From assembly GCF_024438035.1 (NCBI RefSeq), contig NZ_JANFQF010000017.1:1-64000 (forward strand): a stretch of DNA of 64,000 nucleotides, in the 5' to 3' direction. Below are positions 22,670 through 31,004 of this stretch, in pieces. The position numbers and the translations under genes were made by a program. The stretch's first letter is position 1. Each line of letters begins with the position of its first letter. Below the pieces are notes generated by a model that did no database searches, was not told where the DNA came from, and saw only the letters and a list, made by a program, of their open reading frames with translations. This DNA comes from Rhodococcus tibetensis (GTDB lineage: Bacteria; Actinomycetota; Actinomycetes; Mycobacteriales; Mycobacteriaceae).

Positions 22670-24331
22670 ATGGCATATGTCATCACTCAGGCGTGCTGCA
22701 ACGACGCGAGCTGTGTCTCCGCTTGCCCCGTGAACTGCATTCATCCGACGCCGGAGGAGCGGGAGTTCGCGCAGACCGAGATGCTCCACATCGACCCCGA
22801 AACCTGCATCGACTGTGGCGCGTGTGTCGACGCGTGTCCCGTCGACGCGATCTTCCCGGAAGACAAGCTGCTGGGGTCGCTCGCCCGCTACAAGGACATC
22901 AACGCCGATTACTACACGACCAACCCCATGCCGACGGGGTGGATTCCGCTCACTCCCGCCACCCCGCCGCGCCGCGACCTGGGAAAGCTGCGGGTCGCCG
23001 TCGTGGGTGCCGGTCCCGCTGCGTGCTACGCCGCCGGTGAGTTGCTCGAGCGCTCCGACGTCGAGGTGGAGATGTTCGAGAAGCTGCCTACGCCGTGGGG
23101 CCTCGTCCGTGCGGGCGTCGCGCCGGACCATCCCGGCACCAAGGAAGTGACGCGGATGTTCGAGTGGAGCCTCGACCGCCCGAACTTCGAGTTCCACCTC
23201 AACGTCGAGGTCGGCTCCCACATCACCCACGACGAGCTCCTCCAGAACCATCACGCGGTCATCTACGCCGTGGGCGCGTCGAGTGACCGTCGTTTGAACA
23301 TCCCCGGTGAGGACCTGCCCGGAGTGCACGCCGCCACCGAGTTCGTGGCCTGGTACAACGGCCACCCGGACTACGCGAACCGCACGTTCGACCTCTCCGG
23401 GAAGCGAGCAGTGATCGTCGGAAACGGCAACGTCGCGCTCGACGTCGCCCGCATTCTCACGCTGAACGTGGAGGAGCTGGAACGGACGGACATCGCCGAC
23501 CATGCTCTTGCTGCGCTGCGAAACAGCAACATCGAGGAGGTCGTTCTCCTCGGCCGCCGCGGCCCCGCTCAGGCCGCGTACAGCAATCCCGAGTTCCTTG
23601 CGCTCGGCGATCTCGAGAACGTGGACATCGTCATCGACGACGCCGAACTCGAGCTCGATGCGGGCAGTCGCGCGCTGCTCGACGACCCGGCCACCGCCAT
23701 GAAGGTCCGGCTCGCGCAGGAGTTCGCCGCGCGCACCCCGCGGCCCGGAAACAAGCGCATCGTGTTCCGCTATCTGACGTCTCCGCTCGAGATCACGGGT
23801 TCCGAGAGGGCAGAGGCCCTGTGCTACGGACGCAACGAACTCGTCGTCGACGAGTCCGGTGCTCTCATCGCCCGGCCTCTCGGCGAGTCCGGCTCGCTGG
23901 ACGCCTCTCTCGTGCTCCGCTCCATCGGCTACCGCGGCAAGCCCGTGGGTGGTGTCGCGTTCGACGAGAAGAGGGGCGTGATTCCCAACGAACGCGGACG
24001 GGTGTCCGACCGGGTGTATGTCACCGGGTGGATCAAGCGTGGTCCCAGCGGCGTCATCGGGACCAACAAGGCATGCGCCAAGGAAACGGTCGCCGCACTG
24101 CTCGCGGACTTCGAGGCGGGCAAGCTTCGCGGCGACGTCGGAACCCGTAAGGACGTCAAGAAGCTCGTCGAGCGCCGGCAACCGGAGCGGATCGGTTTCA
24201 CCGGCTGGCGGGCGATCGACAAGGTCGAGACCACGCGTGCGGAAGGCTCCGGCCGACCCCGGGTGAAGATGACGGACAAGGTCGAGATGGTGGCCGTCGC
24301 CCGCAAGCGGAAGCGTCTGTTTGCTCGTTGA
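22670..24331 (+). CDS. fprB: Ferredoxin/ferredoxin-NADP reductase fusion (FprB type)
   Basis: This 553-residue fusion starts at ATG 22670 after GTGAGG. Residues 1-75 are a 7Fe-type ferredoxin domain with Cys10, Cys15, Cys19 and Cys23 and a CxxCxxCxxxCP cluster at Cys46-Cys56. From about residue 105 an adrenodoxin-reductase-like domain follows, with the FAD-binding VAVVGAGPAACYAAGEL and the NADPH-binding VIVGNGNVALDVAR. It transfers electrons between NADPH and ferredoxins, for example to supply cytochromes P450. The whole protein is collinear with mycobacterial FprB. The C-terminus is basic. Confidence 0.93.
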   Translation: MAYVITQACCNDASCVSACPVNCIHPTPEEREFAQTEMLHIDPETCIDCGACVDACPVDAIFPEDKLLGSLARYKDINADYYTTNPMPTGWIPLTPATPPRRDLGKLRVAVVGAGPAACYAAGELLERSDVEVEMFEKLPTPWGLVRAGVAPDHPGTKEVTRMFEWSLDRPNFEFHLNVEVGSHITHDELLQNHHAVIYAVGASSDRRLNIPGEDLPGVHAATEFVAWYNGHPDYANRTFDLSGKRAVIVGNGNVALDVARILTLNVEELERTDIADHALAALRNSNIEEVVLLGRRGPAQAAYSNPEFLALGDLENVDIVIDDAELELDAGSRALLDDPATAMKVRLAQEFAARTPRPGNKRIVFRYLTSPLEITGSERAEALCYGRNELVVDESGALIARPLGESGSLDASLVLRSIGYRGKPVGGVAFDEKRGVIPNERGRVSDRVYVTGWIKRGPSGVIGTNKACAKETVAALLADFEAGKLRGDVGTRKDVKKLVERRQPERIGFTGWRAIDKVETTRAEGSGRPRVKMTDKVEMVAVARKRKRLFAR

Positions 24332-24367
24332 TCACTTCCGTCACCACTACGCGTCTAGTCTTCGAGA

Positions 24368-25342
24368 ATGCGCGCAGTGGTGGTAACGGAACTGTCCGGG
24401 CCGGACGGCATGACGGTGCGGGAGGTGCCCGAACCGCCGGCTGACGGTGCAGTGCTCATCGACGTCCGAGCTAGTGGGGTGTGTTTCCCCGACCTGCTGA
24501 TCAGCTACGGCAAGTACCAGATTCGGCCCGAGCCGCCTTTCGTTCCCGGGGCGGAGGTGGCGGGGGTTGTCGTGTCGGCGCCGCCGGACTGTGGGTTGGA
24601 ACCCGGCAGGCGGGTGCTGGCCGTCTCTCACGTCGGGGGATATGCCGAGCGGGTGGTGGTGCCACCCGCTCAGGTGTTGCCGATCCCCGACTCTTTGAGT
24701 TTCGAGGCTGCGGCGTCACTGATCGTCAACTACCAGACGATGGAGTTCGCACTGGAGCGGCGGGCGCAGTTGCGGTCCGGCGAGACGGTCGTGGTGCTGG
24801 GAGCGGCGGGCGGTGTCGGTACGTCGACGATCCAGCTGGCGAAGGCGCACGGCGCCCGGGTGATCGCCGTCGTCCGACGCGACGGTGCCGAGGACTTCCT
24901 CCGCGAATTGGGGGCGGACGAGGTCGTGCAACTCCAGGAGGGCTGGGGCGAGCATGTGCGCGCGCTGACCGGTGGTGTGGGCGCACAGGTGGTTGTCGAT
25001 CCGGTCGGCGGTGACGCATTCGACGAAGCGGTGCGGGTGCTGGCTCCGGAAGGCCGGCTGGTGGTCATCGGGTTCGCGGGTGGAGCGATCCCCGAGGTGA
25101 AGTTGAATCGTGTGCTCTTCCGCAACATCAGTATCGTCGGAGCTGCGTGGGGCGAGTTTCTCCGTACCGAACCCGGCGCATTGGCGGAGGTACACGCTGC
25201 GCTTCTCCGGCACGTCGAGCAAGGGTTGACGCCATTGGTGAAGAGTCGATATTTGCTCGACGATGCCGCTGAGGCCCTCCGCGACCTCGAGGCGGGGCGG
25301 GTATTGGGCAAAGCCGTGCTCGTGCAGGACCGCGAGCGCTAG
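24368..25342 (+). CDS. NADPH:quinone oxidoreductase family protein (zinc-less MDR)
   Basis: This 324-residue protein has the full medium-chain reductase layout: a GroES-like N-terminal half and a Rossmann domain with VVVLGAAGGVGTSTIQLAKAHG near residues 139-158. The structural and catalytic zinc Cys/His ligands of alcohol dehydrogenases are absent, as expected for quinone oxidoreductases and related enoyl reductases. It starts 36 bases after fprB on the same strand and may be cotranscribed. The substrate is not identifiable. Confidence 0.88.
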   Translation: MRAVVVTELSGPDGMTVREVPEPPADGAVLIDVRASGVCFPDLLISYGKYQIRPEPPFVPGAEVAGVVVSAPPDCGLEPGRRVLAVSHVGGYAERVVVPPAQVLPIPDSLSFEAAASLIVNYQTMEFALERRAQLRSGETVVVLGAAGGVGTSTIQLAKAHGARVIAVVRRDGAEDFLRELGADEVVQLQEGWGEHVRALTGGVGAQVVVDPVGGDAFDEAVRVLAPEGRLVVIGFAGGAIPEVKLNRVLFRNISIVGAAWGEFLRTEPGALAEVHAALLRHVEQGLTPLVKSRYLLDDAAEALRDLEAGRVLGKAVLVQDRER

Positions 25343-25381
25343 TGCCGGTGTGATTCCCGACACCGAGAATTCGGTTGCGTC

Positions 25382-25426
25382 ATAGTTGCTCTTGGGCAAT
25401 AGTTGCATAAGCGCTAGCATTTCGGG
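25382..25426 (+). promoter_or_regulatory. Putative marR promoter with direct-repeat operator and leaderless start
   Basis: TTGGGC (25392-25397) and TAGCAT (25415-25420) are spaced by 17 bases, and the GTG start codon at 25427 lies six bases after the -10. There is no Shine-Dalgarno sequence, so the message would be leaderless. ATAGTTGC occurs twice (25382-25389 and 25399-25406), a plausible autoregulatory MarR site overlapping the promoter. Confidence 0.5.
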
Positions 25427-25897
25427 GTGGCCGAGAACTCTCCTGCTCTTCTCTTCGATGTACTGAACGATTTCTTCTCGCAAGTGTTGAGTGTGGGGGA
25501 GTCGGAGTCCATGGACGCCCTGATCGAGCTGGACCTCACGTTCTCTCAGGTACGGATGCTCTTCGCGCTGTCGCAGCACGGTGAGCCACTTCCGATCAAC
25601 GAGGTGGCGGAACGGTTACGGCTCTCGGTGGCAGCAGCCGGTCGGAACGTCGACCAGCTCGTGAAACTCGGTCTCGTCGTTCGTCAGGAGGACGACCGTG
25701 ACCGACGGGTCAAGCGAGTGTCCTTGTCGGAGGCAGGAAACAAGGTGGCCAACCAGCACATCGAATGCAAGCGTGATCAGTTGCGACAGTTCGCATGGCG
25801 GGTTCCGGAGAATGAGCGGGCTCGACTGATCGAGGCCTTACGACCGATCCTCGCAGGAAACTGCCTGCGAGGACCCAACCAGGAGATACCCCGATGA
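25427..25897 (+). CDS. MarR family transcriptional regulator
   Basis: This 156-residue winged-helix regulator has its HTH near LPINEVAERLRLSVAAAGRNV and a wing with VVRQEDDRDRRVKRVSLSEAG, the classic MarR DxRxxR pattern. The GTG start lacks an SD and sits at the expected leaderless position. Its stop overlaps the ATG of the DHA2 exporter (ATGA), so the pair is an operon. It most likely represses the exporter until a ligand binds. Confidence 0.9.
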   Translation: MAENSPALLFDVLNDFFSQVLSVGESESMDALIELDLTFSQVRMLFALSQHGEPLPINEVAERLRLSVAAAGRNVDQLVKLGLVVRQEDDRDRRVKRVSLSEAGNKVANQHIECKRDQLRQFAWRVPENERARLIEALRPILAGNCLRGPNQEIPR

Positions 25898-27423
25898 CAT
25901 CGCCGAACGCCGCGCCCGCGGTGCCCGACAAGCTCGACGGCACGGTCCTCAAGATCGCGTCGGTGGTGGTGCTCGGCGCCATCATGTCGATTCTCGACGT
26001 CACGGTGGTCAGCGTGGCGCTGCCTACGTTCGCCTCCGAGTTCGACACCACCTACGCCACCGTGGCGTGGACGATGACCGGGTACACGCTCGCGCTCGCG
26101 ACCGTCATTCCCCTTACCGGGTGGGCGGCCGACAGGTTCGGCACCAAGCGTCTGTACATGACCGCACTGATCCTGTTCGTCCTCGGCTCGGTGCTGTGTT
26201 CCTTCGCCTGGGACATCACGACGCTGATCGGGTTCCGCGTGCTCCAGGGTCTCGGCGGCGGCATGTTGATGCCCCTCGGCATGACGATCATGACGCGGGC
26301 AGCCGGGGCGGATCGAGTCGGGCGCGTCATGGCGGTGCTCGGTATCCCGATGCTGCTCGGACCCATCGGCGGCCCGATCCTGGGTGGCTGGCTGATCGAG
26401 GCCGCCAGCTGGCACTGGATCTTCCTGATCAACTTGCCCATCGGCATCATCGCCCTGGCTGCTGCGTTCATCATCCTGCCGTCCGACAACGCGTCGCCGT
26501 CGGAATCTTTCGACTTTCTGGGGATGCTGTTGCTTTCGCCCGGCCTGGCGCTGTTCCTTTTCGGTGTGTCGTCCATTCCCGAGGTCGGGACCGTTGCCTC
26601 GGCGAGAGTGCTGGTGTCCGGCGGGATCGGGCTGGTGCTCATCATCGCGTTCGTGTTCCACGCGCTCCGCAAGGATCACCCGCTCATCGACCTCCGCCTG
26701 TTCAAGAACCGGCAGTTGTCGGTTGCGGTCATCACGACGTCGCTGTTCATCGTCGCGTTCATGGGTGCCGGGCTGCTCTTCCCGAGCTACTTCATTCAGG
26801 TCGGGGGTCACACCACCCTCGCTGCCGGCTTGCTGATGGCTCCGCAGGGTATCGGTGCAATGCTGACCATGCCGATCGCCGGACGGCTCGTCGACAAGAT
26901 CGGTCCGGGCAAGATCGTGCTCACGGGTCTTCCGCTGATTCTGATCGGTCTCGGGGTATTCACTCAGGTGTCGGCGGACTCGCCGGCATGGCTGCTGATG
27001 GGCGCACTGTTCGTGATGGGCCTCGGCATGGGTTGCACCATGATGCCGCTGATGACCGCAGCCATCGTCACGCTGTCCCACGAGCAGGTGGCGCGCGGTT
27101 CGTCGCTGATGAACATCGTTCAGCAGACCGCGGGTTCGATCGGTACCGCCGTCATGTCCGTGGTGTTGACCAACCAGCTGCTCGACCGTGGTCTCGACAA
27201 CCAGACCGTTGCCATGCAGCACGTTCCCGAGGTGGCCGCGCAGCAGCCCCCCGGCACGGTCGACAGCATTCTGAACGCCGCCGCCGACGCGTTCGGCAAC
27301 ACCTTTATGGTGGCAACAGTGCTCATCGCGCTGACCCTGATCCCGGCGTTCCTGTTGCCGCGCAAGAAGACGGTCAATCCGGCACTCGAAGACGAGAGCG
27401 CGCCGCAGGTCATGATGCACTGA
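25894..27423 (+). CDS. DHA2 family MFS drug:H+ antiporter (EmrB/QacA type)
   Basis: This 509-residue membrane protein has 14 predicted helices. Motif C-like GIPMLLGPIGGPILGGWL and the early SILDVTVVSVALPTF segment are typical of the EmrB/QacA subfamily. It exports hydrophobic toxic compounds in exchange for protons. It is translationally coupled to the upstream marR gene. Confidence 0.9.
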   Translation: MTSPNAAPAVPDKLDGTVLKIASVVVLGAIMSILDVTVVSVALPTFASEFDTTYATVAWTMTGYTLALATVIPLTGWAADRFGTKRLYMTALILFVLGSVLCSFAWDITTLIGFRVLQGLGGGMLMPLGMTIMTRAAGADRVGRVMAVLGIPMLLGPIGGPILGGWLIEAASWHWIFLINLPIGIIALAAAFIILPSDNASPSESFDFLGMLLLSPGLALFLFGVSSIPEVGTVASARVLVSGGIGLVLIIAFVFHALRKDHPLIDLRLFKNRQLSVAVITTSLFIVAFMGAGLLFPSYFIQVGGHTTLAAGLLMAPQGIGAMLTMPIAGRLVDKIGPGKIVLTGLPLILIGLGVFTQVSADSPAWLLMGALFVMGLGMGCTMMPLMTAAIVTLSHEQVARGSSLMNIVQQTAGSIGTAVMSVVLTNQLLDRGLDNQTVAMQHVPEVAAQQPPGTVDSILNAAADAFGNTFMVATVLIALTLIPAFLLPRKKTVNPALEDESAPQVMMH

Positions 27424-27457
27424 TCGGCTGCGCAGGCGATTTCGAGGTCTCACGTCG

Positions 27458-27490
27458 AAGGGCGGCAAGCACTCTGGTGCTTGCCCCCCT
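27458..27490 (+). terminator. Intrinsic terminator after the DHA2 exporter
   Basis: AAGGG and GGCAAGCAC pair with GTGCTTGCC and CCCTT around a TCTG loop. The 3' side ends in CCCCCCTT and not in a long T-run, so efficiency may be moderate. Confidence 0.65.
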
Positions 27491-27584
27491 TCGGTGTTGC
27501 CCGAAGGTTCCGGAATACCCGCACATGGTTGAATGTTGTATCAGATGCAGGTAAGCGCACGACGTTATGGTCGGGAGGACTCTC

Positions 27585-28682
27585 ATGCAGTTCGGAATCT
27601 TCACAGTCGGCGATGTGACGACGGACCCCACTACCGGTCGCACTCCCTCCGAGCACGAGCGCATCAAGGCGATGACCACGATCGCCGCGCATGCCGAAGA
27701 GGTCGGGCTCGACGTCTTCGCGACCGGCGAGCATCACAATCCGCCCTTCGTCCCGTCGTCTCCGACCACCATGCTGGGCTACCTCGCGGCGAGGACGGAG
27801 AAGATCATCCTGTCGACGTCGACAACGCTGATCACCACCAACGATCCGGTGAAGATCGCCGAGGACTACGCCATGCTGCAGCATCTCGCGGAGGGACGCG
27901 TGGATCTGATGATGGGCCGTGGCAATACGGCTCCGGTCTATCCGTGGTTCGGTCAGGACATTCGTCAGGGCATTCCGCTGGCGCTCGAGCACTACCGGTT
28001 GCTGCGCCGACTCTGGGACGAGGAAGTCGTGGACTGGAAGGGGCAGTTCCGTAGCCCGTTGCAGGGCTTCACCTCGACGCCGCGACCGCTCGACGGTATC
28101 GCGCCGTTCGTGTGGCACGGCTCCATCCGCAGCCCGGAAATCGCGGAGATCGCCGCATTTCACGGCGACGGCTTCTTCGCGAACAACATCTTCTGGCCGA
28201 AGGAGCACTACATCGCGCTGATCGATCTTTACCGCGAGCGCTATGAGCACTACGGTCACGGGCGCGGCGATCAGGCAATCGTCGGATTGGGTGGGCAGGT
28301 GTTCATGCGGAAGAACGCGCAGGACGCCGTCGACGAGTTCCGGCCCTACTTCGACAACGCCCCGGTCTACGGGCACGGTCCGAGCCTCGAGGACTTCGCC
28401 GACCAGACGCCCTTGACGGTCGGGACGCCGGAGCAGGTGATCGAAAAGACGCTGACGTTCGCCGACTTCTTCGGTGACTACCAGCGGCAGCTGTTTCTGG
28501 TCGACCACGCGGGGCTTCCCTTGAAGACGGTGCTCGAGCAGCTCGACCTGCTCGGAGGCGAGGTGGTTCCGGTGCTGCGCAAGGAGTTCGCGGCGCGCCG
28601 TCCGGCTCATGTGCCGGAGAATCCGCCGACACATGCGTCGATGACGGCCGATCGGGCGCTGACCGATGCCGCCCGTCTGTAG
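27585..28682 (+). CDS. Luciferase-like FMN-dependent monooxygenase
   Basis: About 365 residues. ATG 27585 is chosen because GGGAGGA lies just upstream. An in-frame ATG at 27567 has none. The bacterial-luciferase TIM-barrel fold is indicated by FGIFTVGD at the N-terminus, GLDVFATGEHHNPPFVPSSP and the central RVDLMMGRGNTAPVYPWFG flavin/phosphate region. Such enzymes use reduced flavin and oxygen on unknown substrates. It has its own spacing on both sides and is probably monocistronic. Confidence 0.88.
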   Translation: MQFGIFTVGDVTTDPTTGRTPSEHERIKAMTTIAAHAEEVGLDVFATGEHHNPPFVPSSPTTMLGYLAARTEKIILSTSTTLITTNDPVKIAEDYAMLQHLAEGRVDLMMGRGNTAPVYPWFGQDIRQGIPLALEHYRLLRRLWDEEVVDWKGQFRSPLQGFTSTPRPLDGIAPFVWHGSIRSPEIAEIAAFHGDGFFANNIFWPKEHYIALIDLYRERYEHYGHGRGDQAIVGLGGQVFMRKNAQDAVDEFRPYFDNAPVYGHGPSLEDFADQTPLTVGTPEQVIEKTLTFADFFGDYQRQLFLVDHAGLPLKTVLEQLDLLGGEVVPVLRKEFAARRPAHVPENPPTHASMTADRALTDAARL

Positions 28683-28770
28683 AACGGATGTGGCGCCTGT
28701 CGGCCGGTCGAGACTCGCAGCGTCACTACACTTCGTACCGCGCTGAGCCGACGAAAGGCACCATGGAACT

Positions 28771-29748
28771 GTGAGCAATCTGGAATCGAATTCGGTGGAG
28801 AAGCGGTGCGAGTCCCGTCCCGGGGACGAGGGGATCGAGGTGTTGAGCGCACGGGAGGTTCCGCTGGGCGGCCCTCGTGCGATGCCGGTCCGGCGCACTC
28901 TGCCGCAGCGCGGGCGTTCACTGATCGGGGCGTGGTGCTTTGCCGATCACTACGGCCCGGACGATGTCGGACTCACCGGTGGGATGAACGTCCCCCCACA
29001 TCCGCACACCGGGTTGCAGACCGTGAGCTGGCTGTTCACCGGGGAGATCGAGCACCGCGACAGCATCGGCTCACACGCCATGGTGAGACCGGGCGAACTG
29101 AATCTGATGACGGCGGGGCGGGGCATCGCACATTCGGAGGTGTCGACTCCGCAGACCCGCATTCTGCACGGTGCCCAGCTGTGGGTGGCGTTGCCCGCCT
29201 CGGCGCAGGACGCGCCGCCCGCTTTCGAAACCTATGCGCCCGAACCGGTCGAACGGGGCGGCGCAACGGTCCGGGTGTTTCTCGGTACGACGGCGGGGTC
29301 GACGTCGCCGGTCCGAACGTTCACGCCGCTGCTCGGGGCGGAGGTCTTGCTGGATCCGGGTGCCGACATCACGCTCGACATCGAACCCGGTTTCGAGGTC
29401 GGAGTTCTGGTCGACGAAGGTGATGTGCGGCTACGCGGAACACCGTTGAAGTGGTCGGAACTCGGTTATCAACCGCCGGGTTCATCGGTGGTGGCGTTGC
29501 GGAACACGGGGGAGACTCGCGCCCGGCTGCTGCTGCTCGGCGGCGAGCCACTCGGCGAGCAGGTGATCATGTGGTGGAACTTCCTCGGTCGTAGCCATGA
29601 CGACATCGTCGGCTACCGCCGGGACTGGCAGTCCGAACTCCGTGGCGCCGTGTCCACCGACCACAGGTTCGGGACCGTAGAGGGGTACGACGGACCCCCT
29701 CTTTCCGCGCCCGAACTACCGAACAGCCGGTTGAAACCCCGCGGGTGA
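28771..29748 (+). CDS. Pirin family protein
   Basis: This 325-residue bicupin contains the pirin metal-site sequence PPHPHTGLQTVSWLFTGEIEHRDS near residues 70-95 and the following GRGIAHSE motif, giving the His/His/His/Glu iron site. Pirins can act as quercetinases or redox-sensing regulators. The GTG start at 28771 overlaps the stop of a three-codon ATG-GAA-CTG micro-ORF at 28763, which has the better-placed AAAGG ribosome site. Reinitiation is possible but not proven. Confidence 0.88.
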   Translation: MSNLESNSVEKRCESRPGDEGIEVLSAREVPLGGPRAMPVRRTLPQRGRSLIGAWCFADHYGPDDVGLTGGMNVPPHPHTGLQTVSWLFTGEIEHRDSIGSHAMVRPGELNLMTAGRGIAHSEVSTPQTRILHGAQLWVALPASAQDAPPAFETYAPEPVERGGATVRVFLGTTAGSTSPVRTFTPLLGAEVLLDPGADITLDIEPGFEVGVLVDEGDVRLRGTPLKWSELGYQPPGSSVVALRNTGETRARLLLLGGEPLGEQVIMWWNFLGRSHDDIVGYRRDWQSELRGAVSTDHRFGTVEGYDGPPLSAPELPNSRLKPRG

Positions 29749-29758
29749 TCCCTCGCCC

Positions 29759-30712
29759 TCAGTAACTGGTGAGCGCGGTATTGGCACCACAGAGGACGAC
29801 ACAGAGTGGTCGGTCCGAAGGCGGCGCGAGTTCGCCGGTGATGATTGCCGCGAGTGCTGCCGCAGTGCCGTGTTCGACAACGATCCGGAACTCCTCCCAC
29901 AGGAGCGTCCGGGCGTCGAGCAGTGCACTGTCGTCCACGACGAGGCTTTCGACGGGCCGCGCCGACACCGTGGCCCAGGCGATCGAGCCGATCTGGGTGG
30001 CCCCGAGCGAGTCGCCCGCGATGCTGTCGATGTCGATGTCCACGGGACGGCGTGCGGCGACGGCCGTGTGCAGGGTTGCCGCGCCGCGCGGTTCCACTCC
30101 GACGATGGCGTCGTCGTCGCGGCTGCCGGCGACGATGCCCGAGAGTAGTCCGCCGCCGCCCACCGCGACCACGTAGGTAACCGGCTCGGGGATATCGTCC
30201 TGGACCTCCAGTGCGACCGTGCCCGCTCCCGCGACGATGTCCGGAAGGTCGTAGGCGTGCAGGGCCAATGCGTTCGACGATTCGGCGAGTTCTGCCGCGT
30301 ACGCTGCGGCTTCCGCGTAACGGTCTCCCACTGTGCGGACATCCGCGCCCAGCGCCCGGAGTTTCTCGATTTTGATGTCGGGTGCGGTGGTCGGTACCAC
30401 CACGGTGCACGTCACACCGCGGAGCCGTGACGCCCACGCTGCGCCGATCGCGGCGTTCCCGCCGGAGGCGATGACGACGCCCGCTTCCGCGAGCCGGCCC
30501 TCCTCCTCCGCGTGGAGCAAGGCGTTGAGACTGCCGCGGACCTTGAACGATCCGCCGTACTGGAGGAATTCGAGTTTGAAGATCACCGGGATGTCACCAT
30601 GGGCTGTCGGAACGGTGGCACGGAAGGTGGGAGTCCGCCGGATGAGCCCGTCGATGCGCGCGCCGGCGCGGATGACGGAAGCGTGGTCCATCGTGTCTGC
30701 CATGACATCCAT
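29759..30712 (-). CDS. PLP-dependent serine/threonine dehydratase-like enzyme
   Basis: This 317-residue fold-type II PLP enzyme has the Schiff-base Lys in YGGSFKVRGSLNALL near residue 57, the substrate loop ASGGNAAIGAAWA and the phosphate-binding Gly loop VAVGGGGLLSGIV. It lacks the regulatory ACT domain of biosynthetic threonine deaminases, so it is more like catabolic dehydratases or serine racemases. It converges with the pirin gene, with only ten bases between the stops. Confidence 0.85.
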   Translation of the reverse strand: MDVMADTMDHASVIRAGARIDGLIRRTPTFRATVPTAHGDIPVIFKLEFLQYGGSFKVRGSLNALLHAEEEGRLAEAGVVIASGGNAAIGAAWASRLRGVTCTVVVPTTAPDIKIEKLRALGADVRTVGDRYAEAAAYAAELAESSNALALHAYDLPDIVAGAGTVALEVQDDIPEPVTYVVAVGGGGLLSGIVAGSRDDDAIVGVEPRGAATLHTAVAARRPVDIDIDSIAGDSLGATQIGSIAWATVSARPVESLVVDDSALLDARTLLWEEFRIVVEHGTAAALAAIITGELAPPSDRPLCVVLCGANTALTSY

Positions 30713-30733
30713 CGTGTCATCTCGAGGTAGGCG

Positions 30734-30961
30734 CTAGCGCGACTGCTCGACCGTCGCCGTCCCCTGGGCGGCCGCGCACAGCACCGCCGAACCATCCTCC
30801 TGCACTGTGTAGAGGTCGCAGCGGCACAGTGCCTGGCGCCGGGTCGCGGAGTCGGCCCGCGCCTCGGCGCGGAGCGTCACACCCTGCGCGGGACGTAAGT
30901 AGGTGATGGTGAATCCCGCTGTCATATGTTCTGTCGGGTGGTCGGAGGAAAGCACTTCATG
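30734..30961 (-). pseudogene. Hotdog (PaaI-like) thioesterase C-terminal remnant
   Basis: The frame encodes a segment ending in HMTAGFTITYLRPAQG and about 50 further residues, typical of the C-terminal half of PaaI-type hotdog thioesterases. The N-terminal half with the catalytic loop is missing. The upstream continuation of the frame has no hotdog character and runs under the divergent cyclase gene. It appears to be a truncated relic, though an ORF of about 63 residues from ATG 30925 could be translated. Confidence 0.5.
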
Positions 30962-31004
30962 AAATCTTGGCGCTGACGACCGTGATGCCTGCGACGATGA
31001 GAAC

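Noticed and set aside
25777-27468. 563-codon frame antisense to the DHA2 exporter
   Set aside because: Shadow of a 14-helix transporter. No initiation signal or motif.
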